A DNA stretch of 64,000 nt from Thiocapsa bogorovii (GTDB lineage: Bacteria > Pseudomonadota > Gammaproteobacteria > Chromatiales > Chromatiaceae): the NCBI RefSeq assembly GCF_021228795.1, contig NZ_CP089309.1:2356001-2420000 (forward strand), read 5' to 3'. The translations under genes were made by a program, and so were the position numbers. The notes beneath the pieces were generated by a model. That model saw only the letters and a program-made list of their open reading frames with translations, was not told where the DNA came from and searched no databases. Positions 59,504 through 64,000 of this stretch are shown piece by piece (the first letter of the stretch is position 1; each line of letters starts with the position of its first letter).

Positions 59504-61915
59504 TCACTCCGGGGACCCCAGCTGCCGCTTGACGAGTGCCTCCAAGACGGCCTCAAGGAGTTTTGCTTGTCGGGCGCGCGGCTCCTCCGACGCCTGTCGA
59601 TCGGCGATCAATCCGCGCCCGACGCTCTCCAGATCATCGAGGATCTCATCCACGCGACCGCAAAACTCGCGCTGCTCGATAGCCTCGCCCGTGTCGTCCA
59701 CGCCCTCCCCGAGCGGCCTCCCGCTCGGGTACCGATCGCTCGCGAGACGATCGACGAGCTCGCGTAGACGTGCCAGCCCGAGGTCGAGTGCATCCAAGCC
59801 CGAGACCATTTGCGCATGAGTGATGTCCAACACATTGCGACAGCGCGCAATCTCGGCGATCTGTTCCACGAGTGAAGGCGGCGACGGGACGAGCGCCGAA
59901 TCAGCCACTGGACCATCCGAAGGTTCTATCGCAGGGTCGAGGAGCGCTGAGCGCGTCGGGTCCAACTCCTCGCCGAGGGTCTGCGCCGAGAGCTCGAGCG
60001 CGGCTTCCCCAGCCGAGCGCACCTCGACCACCCCGGTATCGGAAGACTCATCCACATCGGGCAACACCCATTCGCCCGATACCTCCGGTGCAAGCTCAAA
60101 GGTATCGAGCAAATCCTCGATGGGAATCTGCGGGGCGTCGCCCGACCCCGTCAAGCCATCCAAAGGGACCAATGCCGACAAACCGCCGCCCTCGAGGCCC
60201 GCGCCTCTCACCGTCTCGGCGATCTGCCCGGCTCGCGCGACCAGCGCCCTGACGACGGCAGCGCGATCCTCGTTCCCTCCGTGCACCAACGCGGGAAGCT
60301 GATCCAGGACCTCGGCAATGAAGCTCGTCGCCGCAGGATCGCGCGTCGGCTGCGCGGTGACCCGGCCCAAGAGCTCCTCGACCGACTCGGCGACCTGTGC
60401 AACCCTCCGAGCACCGACGAGCAGTCCGCTTCCCTTGATGACGGAGAAATGACGCTTCAATCCGGTCCCTGCGGAGGCATCTCGCGGGTCGAGCGACCAT
60501 CGCGCCAGGCGTTCCCGAGCGGCGGCGATCTCATCGTCGATCTCCTCGAGAAAGATGTCCATGAGCTCCGGGGCGATCCTATCCTCCACCGGAGGCTCGT
60601 CGAGCGGCAACGCCGGCCCTTCCGAGGGTAGCCCCTTCGGCGCTCCTGTCGGCATGATCGGCGCAGCAATCTGCGCGCGTTCGAGCGCCAGGAGCGCTTG
60701 CTCGGCGCACCCCGCCGGCGCCGGCACCGCGCGTCCCGAGGCCATGCCGGCGGCGATCTCTCGCCCCAGGCAGGCTAGCGCCTCGGCCAACTGCGCACGG
60801 CCGTCACCGACCGAGGGCGCAGCAGGGACGATGTCGTACCGACGCACCCAGTCACCGCAGGCTTCCGCAAGAACGGCAGCTTCGGCCAGCTCGAGCAAAC
60901 GCAGGACGCCGGCAATGCGGGCGAGCATCGCCGCGACCTCGGCCGAGCGCCGCGCGATCTCCGCGGCACCGCGATCACCGAACAGCGCCTCGCTGACGTC
61001 CCGAAGCGCATGATCGAGCTCACCCAAAGCGGCGAGTGTGAGATCCGCCGGATCCATCCCGGGACCGGGCGCAGGAACTTCGGCGAAGACACCTTTATCC
61101 ACCCAAGCATCCAGGATCGACTCCAAGGTCAGCAGGTCGGCGGTTAAGGACTCCAGGCGCGTCGACTGCTCGGACGCGTCGGCCGACACGAGCGACCCCA
61201 CCTGGTCGGCGATCGCGGCCAGACGCGGCGAGAGCCGACAAGCCTCTGTCGGATCCAGCACACCGACGACCTCATGGAGTGCTGCGTAAGCGGCATCGAG
61301 CGCCGCCGGATCGACGAAAGCGCCGCGGTCGATGACCTCGAGCAGTTCCTCGAAGGCAACGCATTCGGCGAGCCTCCCGGCCGTGCGATGGACCTCATCG
61401 TCCCAGGCAGGCACGGCTCGATCGCGACGCGGATCCTGCGCCGCCTGGATCGCCTCGGACGGGCGGTACACGGCGGCCACATCGACCGCCCGGCGGTCTA
61501 ACCGCTCCAAGCTCCCCAGCTCACCCAAGAGCCGATCGATCAGCGCTCGAGCCTCGCCCTCCGGCCACACGGGCGGCTGCTGCGATAGTGGCTTCAAGAC
61601 CCGATCGAGCTGCCCCATCAAAGATCGCGTGCCCGCAGCGCAACCCAGTCGCCCGTCACGCAGCGCCGCCGCGAAGATCTCGGCCAAACCGAAGAGATCG
61701 GCCAGAACGCCGCTGCCCAAGCCCGCATTCAGCTTTCGAAACAGCACCTCAAGGCGCATCAGTCCTCGCGGATCCGTCGCGTCTCGATACCAATCGACCA
61801 GGCCGCGATGAAATTTCGGACGTACCCGCCGCATCACCTCGGCGAGCGTCTGCAGGTCCGTCGTCGCGTGCGGTGTCTCGGCGTCGAGCTCGACGGAGGG
61901 GCGGGGGTCAGCCAT
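59504..61915 (-). CDS. ChpA/PilL-like Hpt-repeat protein (N-terminal part only, degenerate Hpt)
   Basis: An 803-residue cytosolic protein that resembles the Hpt-array N-terminal region of the type IV pilus histidine kinase ChpA/PilL. It lacks the CheA-like kinase, CheW and receiver domains. The clearest Hpt-like block is LMDIFLEEIDDEIAAARERLARW ... LKRHFSVIKGSGLLVGARRVAQVAESVEELL; where active Hpt domains have FHTLKG it reads FSVIKG, with Ser at position 491 replacing the phospho-acceptor His. The start at 61915 overlaps the response-regulator stop by 8 nt, behind GGAG. It could be a signalling scaffold for the partner regulator. Confidence 0.75.
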   Translation of the reverse strand: MADPRPSVELDAETPHATTDLQTLAEVMRRVRPKFHRGLVDWYRDATDPRGLMRLEVLFRKLNAGLGSGVLADLFGLAEIFAAALRDGRLGCAAGTRSLMGQLDRVLKPLSQQPPVWPEGEARALIDRLLGELGSLERLDRRAVDVAAVYRPSEAIQAAQDPRRDRAVPAWDDEVHRTAGRLAECVAFEELLEVIDRGAFVDPAALDAAYAALHEVVGVLDPTEACRLSPRLAAIADQVGSLVSADASEQSTRLESLTADLLTLESILDAWVDKGVFAEVPAPGPGMDPADLTLAALGELDHALRDVSEALFGDRGAAEIARRSAEVAAMLARIAGVLRLLELAEAAVLAEACGDWVRRYDIVPAAPSVGDGRAQLAEALACLGREIAAGMASGRAVPAPAGCAEQALLALERAQIAAPIMPTGAPKGLPSEGPALPLDEPPVEDRIAPELMDIFLEEIDDEIAAARERLARWSLDPRDASAGTGLKRHFSVIKGSGLLVGARRVAQVAESVEELLGRVTAQPTRDPAATSFIAEVLDQLPALVHGGNEDRAAVVRALVARAGQIAETVRGAGLEGGGLSALVPLDGLTGSGDAPQIPIEDLLDTFELAPEVSGEWVLPDVDESSDTGVVEVRSAGEAALELSAQTLGEELDPTRSALLDPAIEPSDGPVADSALVPSPPSLVEQIAEIARCRNVLDITHAQMVSGLDALDLGLARLRELVDRLASDRYPSGRPLGEGVDDTGEAIEQREFCGRVDEILDDLESVGRGLIADRQASEEPRARQAKLLEAVLEALVKRQLGSPE

Positions 61916-62363
61916 CCGAGAGTGCTCCGGCGACGGCATTCAACAGCTCGTCCGCGGTAAATGGCTTTGAAAGGCAAGACCGCGCCCCGACCAGGTGGGC
62001 CCGAACGCGTGCGTAAAGGCCCCCGTAATCCGAGAGAATGACCACCGGGAGTCCGGAAAACCCGGGGGCTCGCCTTACGAGAGCACAGACCTGGAAACCG
62101 TCCAGCCGCGGCATCCGACTATCGAGGAGCAGAAGATCGGGCTTCACCTCGAACAACATGCCGAGCGCGTCGAAGCCGTCGAGCGCAACCTCGACGCGGT
62201 AGCCATGATCGCGCAGCAGCTTGGAGGCAAAGCGGCGCGCCACCGGGCTGTCGTCCGCCAGGAGAATGCCGGCTTCCCCTCGCGCGACAGGCCCGGCGCG
62301 CGACGCATCGGGCAGCAGATCCGACGGACGCGAATCGGACGGAACCGCAACCCTCGTCACCAT
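61908..62363 (-). CDS. Response regulator, PilG/PilH-like single receiver
   Basis: A 151-residue protein with one CheY-like receiver: acidic pair in ILLADDSPVARRF, phospho-Asp in PDLLLLDSRMPRLDGF, the switch Ser in VVILSDYGG and Lys in SCLSKPF. The first 30 residues (MVTRVAVPSDSRPSDLLPDA) are a non-conserved leader. It has no output domain, so it acts by protein contact, as PilG does in twitching motility. It precedes and overlaps the Hpt-repeat gene and is divergent from gshB, as in other gammaproteobacteria. Confidence 0.88.
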   Translation of the reverse strand: MVTRVAVPSDSRPSDLLPDASRAGPVARGEAGILLADDSPVARRFASKLLRDHGYRVEVALDGFDALGMLFEVKPDLLLLDSRMPRLDGFQVCALVRRAPGFSGLPVVILSDYGGLYARVRAHLVGARSCLSKPFTADELLNAVAGALSDG

Positions 62364-62402
62364 CCCTGACAAGCCCCCGGCCACTGAAGTACACTCGCAA
62401 GC

Positions 62403-63359
62403 ATGCCTATCGATCTCGGCGTCGTGATGGATCCGATCGGATCCATCAACATCAAAAAGGACAGTACCTTCGCCATGCTGTTGGCCGCGCAGAGGCGCGG
62501 CTGGCGCTTGTGGTATATGGAGGTCGCGGATCTGTCGTTGCGCGACGGACGCACCCTGGCGCGGATGCGCACGCTCGATGTCACGGACGACCCTGCGGGT
62601 TGGTATCGCCTGGGAACAGAGATCGAGCGCCCGCTCGATACGCTGGGGGCGGTGTTGATGCGTAAGGATCCGCCGTTCGATATCGAATATATTTTCACGA
62701 CCTATCTCCTCGAGCAGGCCCACGCGGCCGGCTGTTTGGTCGTCAATCACCCGCGCAGTCTGCGCGACGCCAATGAAAAGGTCTTCACTGCAGTCTTCCC
62801 TCAGTGTACACCGCCCACTTTGATCACACGCCGCTCGGGGGCGATTCGGGGCTTCCATCGAGAGCACGGCGATATCATCCTCAAGCCGCTCGACGGCATG
62901 GGCGGCGCCTCTGTATTTCGCGTGCGCGCGGACGACCCGAACCTGAGCGTCATCATCGAGGCCCTCACAATGCATGGCCGGCGTTTCTGCATGGCCCAGC
63001 GCTTCATCCCCGAGATCCGTGACGGCGATAAGCGGATCTTGATGGTGGACGGCGAGCCCGTGCCTTATTGTCTTGCGCGCATCCCGGCGCCGGGCGAGAC
63101 TCGCGGCAACCTCGCTGCGGGAGCATCCGCCGAGGCCCGACCCTTGACCGAGCGGGATCGCTGGATCGCCGCACAAGTCGGCCCGGAGTTGCGCTCCCGC
63201 GAGATCCTATTCGCCGGTCTAGACGTGATCGGGGACCATCTGACCGAGGTCAACGTGACCAGCCCGACCTGTATCCGCGAGATCGACGCCGCCTACGGCA
63301 CCGACATCGCGGGTGATCTGATGGACGCGATTCAGGCCCGAGTCATGCGTCGCACCTAA
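62403..63359 (+). CDS. gshB: Glutathione synthetase
   Basis: A 318-residue ATP-grasp enzyme that joins glycine to gamma-glutamylcysteine. Typical segments are VVMDPIGSINIKKDSTFAML at the start, VLMRKDPPFDIEYIFTTYLLE, NHPRSLRDANEKVFTAVFPQ, the ATP-binding IILKPLDGMGGASVFRV, AQRFIPEIRDGDKRILMVDG and the C-terminal EVNVTSPTCIREID. Length is normal. It is divergent from the PilG-like gene with a 39-bp gap, so both promoters overlap. It supplies the glutathione that the KefC-like system (55.5 kb) would sense. Confidence 0.97.
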   Translation: MPIDLGVVMDPIGSINIKKDSTFAMLLAAQRRGWRLWYMEVADLSLRDGRTLARMRTLDVTDDPAGWYRLGTEIERPLDTLGAVLMRKDPPFDIEYIFTTYLLEQAHAAGCLVVNHPRSLRDANEKVFTAVFPQCTPPTLITRRSGAIRGFHREHGDIILKPLDGMGGASVFRVRADDPNLSVIIEALTMHGRRFCMAQRFIPEIRDGDKRILMVDGEPVPYCLARIPAPGETRGNLAAGASAEARPLTERDRWIAAQVGPELRSREILFAGLDVIGDHLTEVNVTSPTCIREIDAAYGTDIAGDLMDAIQARVMRRT

Positions 63360-63434
63360 GACCTTGCCTACCGGTCGTCGACCCGCTCGACCTCGCGAGC
63401 GTCCGCGCCCGGCAACCCAATCCCGGAGGTGTCC

Positions 63435-64000
63435 GTGCTGTATTCATCCTCCCGCCCCGACCGGCTTCGGCGCTCACCCCCATGGTGCGCAATCGCCGCC
63501 GCACTCTTCGGACTCGCCGCCTGCGGACAAGAGACCCCGGTCACCACCATTCGTTTCGACGCCTTCGGAGGTCAGGTCGACCTGAGCCTGGTCAGCGTGG
63601 ACCGACAACAGGCAAAAGAGGCAGCGTCCCTTGTCCAAGAGGACTTCGCCTTCCTGCAGGACGCATGGCACTCCTGGCAACCCGGCCCGATGGGGCGCGT
63701 CAATCAGCTGCTGCTGACCGAGGAGCCCTTCGTGGCACCTCCATCGACCATGCCGTTGGTGCGTTTGAGTAAGCAGTTCGAGTTAGAAAGCGGCGGCCTC
63801 TTCAATCCCGCCATCGGCTATTTGATGGATCTCTGGGGGTTCCACGCCGGCGCGGTCCGCAGCCGCCCGCCGCCGCCCGAACAGCAAATCAAGCGATTGG
63901 TCGCGGCAACACCCAGCATGAGCCAGATCGATATCGATGGGCTCGAGCTGCACGGCCACAATCGGTCCATCAAGCTCGATTTCGACAGCATCGCCAAGAG
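63435..64000 (+). CDS. apbE: FAD:protein FMN transferase (ApbE), truncated by window end
   Basis: The first 188 codons of an ApbE-type lipoprotein, which attaches FMN covalently to threonines of redox proteins such as Nqr/Rnf subunits. A GTG at 63435 behind GGAGG gives a signal with lipobox LFGLAACG, lipid-anchoring it outside the inner membrane. The conserved TTIRFDAFGGQVDLSLV, ESGGLFNPAIGYLMDLWGFH and IKLDFDSIAK segments are present. The C-terminal half lies beyond the window. Confidence 0.9.
   Translation, partial: MLYSSSRPDRLRRSPPWCAIAAALFGLAACGQETPVTTIRFDAFGGQVDLSLVSVDRQQAKEAASLVQEDFAFLQDAWHSWQPGPMGRVNQLLLTEEPFVAPPSTMPLVRLSKQFELESGGLFNPAIGYLMDLWGFHAGAVRSRPPPPEQQIKRLVAATPSMSQIDIDGLELHGHNRSIKLDFDSIAK

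Overview
The window reads as a GC-rich gammaproteobacterial chromosome segment, most likely from a purple sulfur bacterium of the Chromatiaceae. That placement is inference. It rests on the GC-rich codon use, a Mg-type HemB, a DUF3581 protein, a glutathione synthetase gene divergent from a PilG-like/ChpA-like pair (the gammaproteobacterial gshB-pilG neighbourhood), and a cytochrome b561/DUF1924/diheme cytochrome c cluster. No photosynthesis or sulfur-oxidation gene lies in the window, so the assignment is not proven.

Layout. 0.1-3.8 kb: tRNA-Gly(CCC), then an AMP-forming acyl-CoA synthetase gene split by an IS1380-family element. 4.2-8.5 kb: an RND efflux adaptor/permease pair. 8.8-14.1 kb: mostly housekeeping genes (thioredoxin-like, Uma2, hemB, aroE, a beta-hydroxyacid dehydrogenase). 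14.2-18.1 kb: remnants of a WYL regulator and an apparent AAA-type protein, then an ADP-ribosylglycohydrolase and two metallophosphoesterases. 18.6-23 kb: isochorismatase-type hydrolase, DUF3581, a 272-bp nested palindromic element next to one orphan type I-E CRISPR repeat, and small exported proteins. 22.3-30.0 kb: an apparent sigma-54 regulon, with a PAS/AAA+ activator flanked by two outward operons whose promoter regions share the same operator, AT-rich spacer and -24/-12 layout. 30.3-38.6 kb: accessory enzymes and membrane proteins (DUF1772, VOC, SnoaL-like, two alpha/beta hydrolases, DUF6152/DUF6644-type pair, a serine hydrolase, DUF1826). 39.5-45.0 kb: a stress and ion module (Usp, Kef-type antiporter, P-type ATPase). 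45.0-54.8 kb: a decayed zone with a second DUF1826 fragment, an RND remnant, a damaged cytochrome cluster, the second IS1380 copy nested in another inverted-repeat element, and a second AAA remnant. 54.9-57.5 kb: KefF-like/KefC-like pair. 58.3-64 kb: core genes (DUF423, rsmE, ChpA-like Hpt protein, response regulator, gshB, apbE running off the end).

How it fits together. Core genes at both ends bracket an accessory and degenerating middle shaped by IS1380 transposition, inverted-repeat elements and a 528-bp direct duplication. The best candidate for an undescribed functional unit is the sigma-54 regulon at 22.3-30.0 kb: one activator apparently drives an exported YHS protein on one side and a redox/hydrolase operon on the other. 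The ADP-ribosylglycohydrolase/phosphatase operon is a second candidate.
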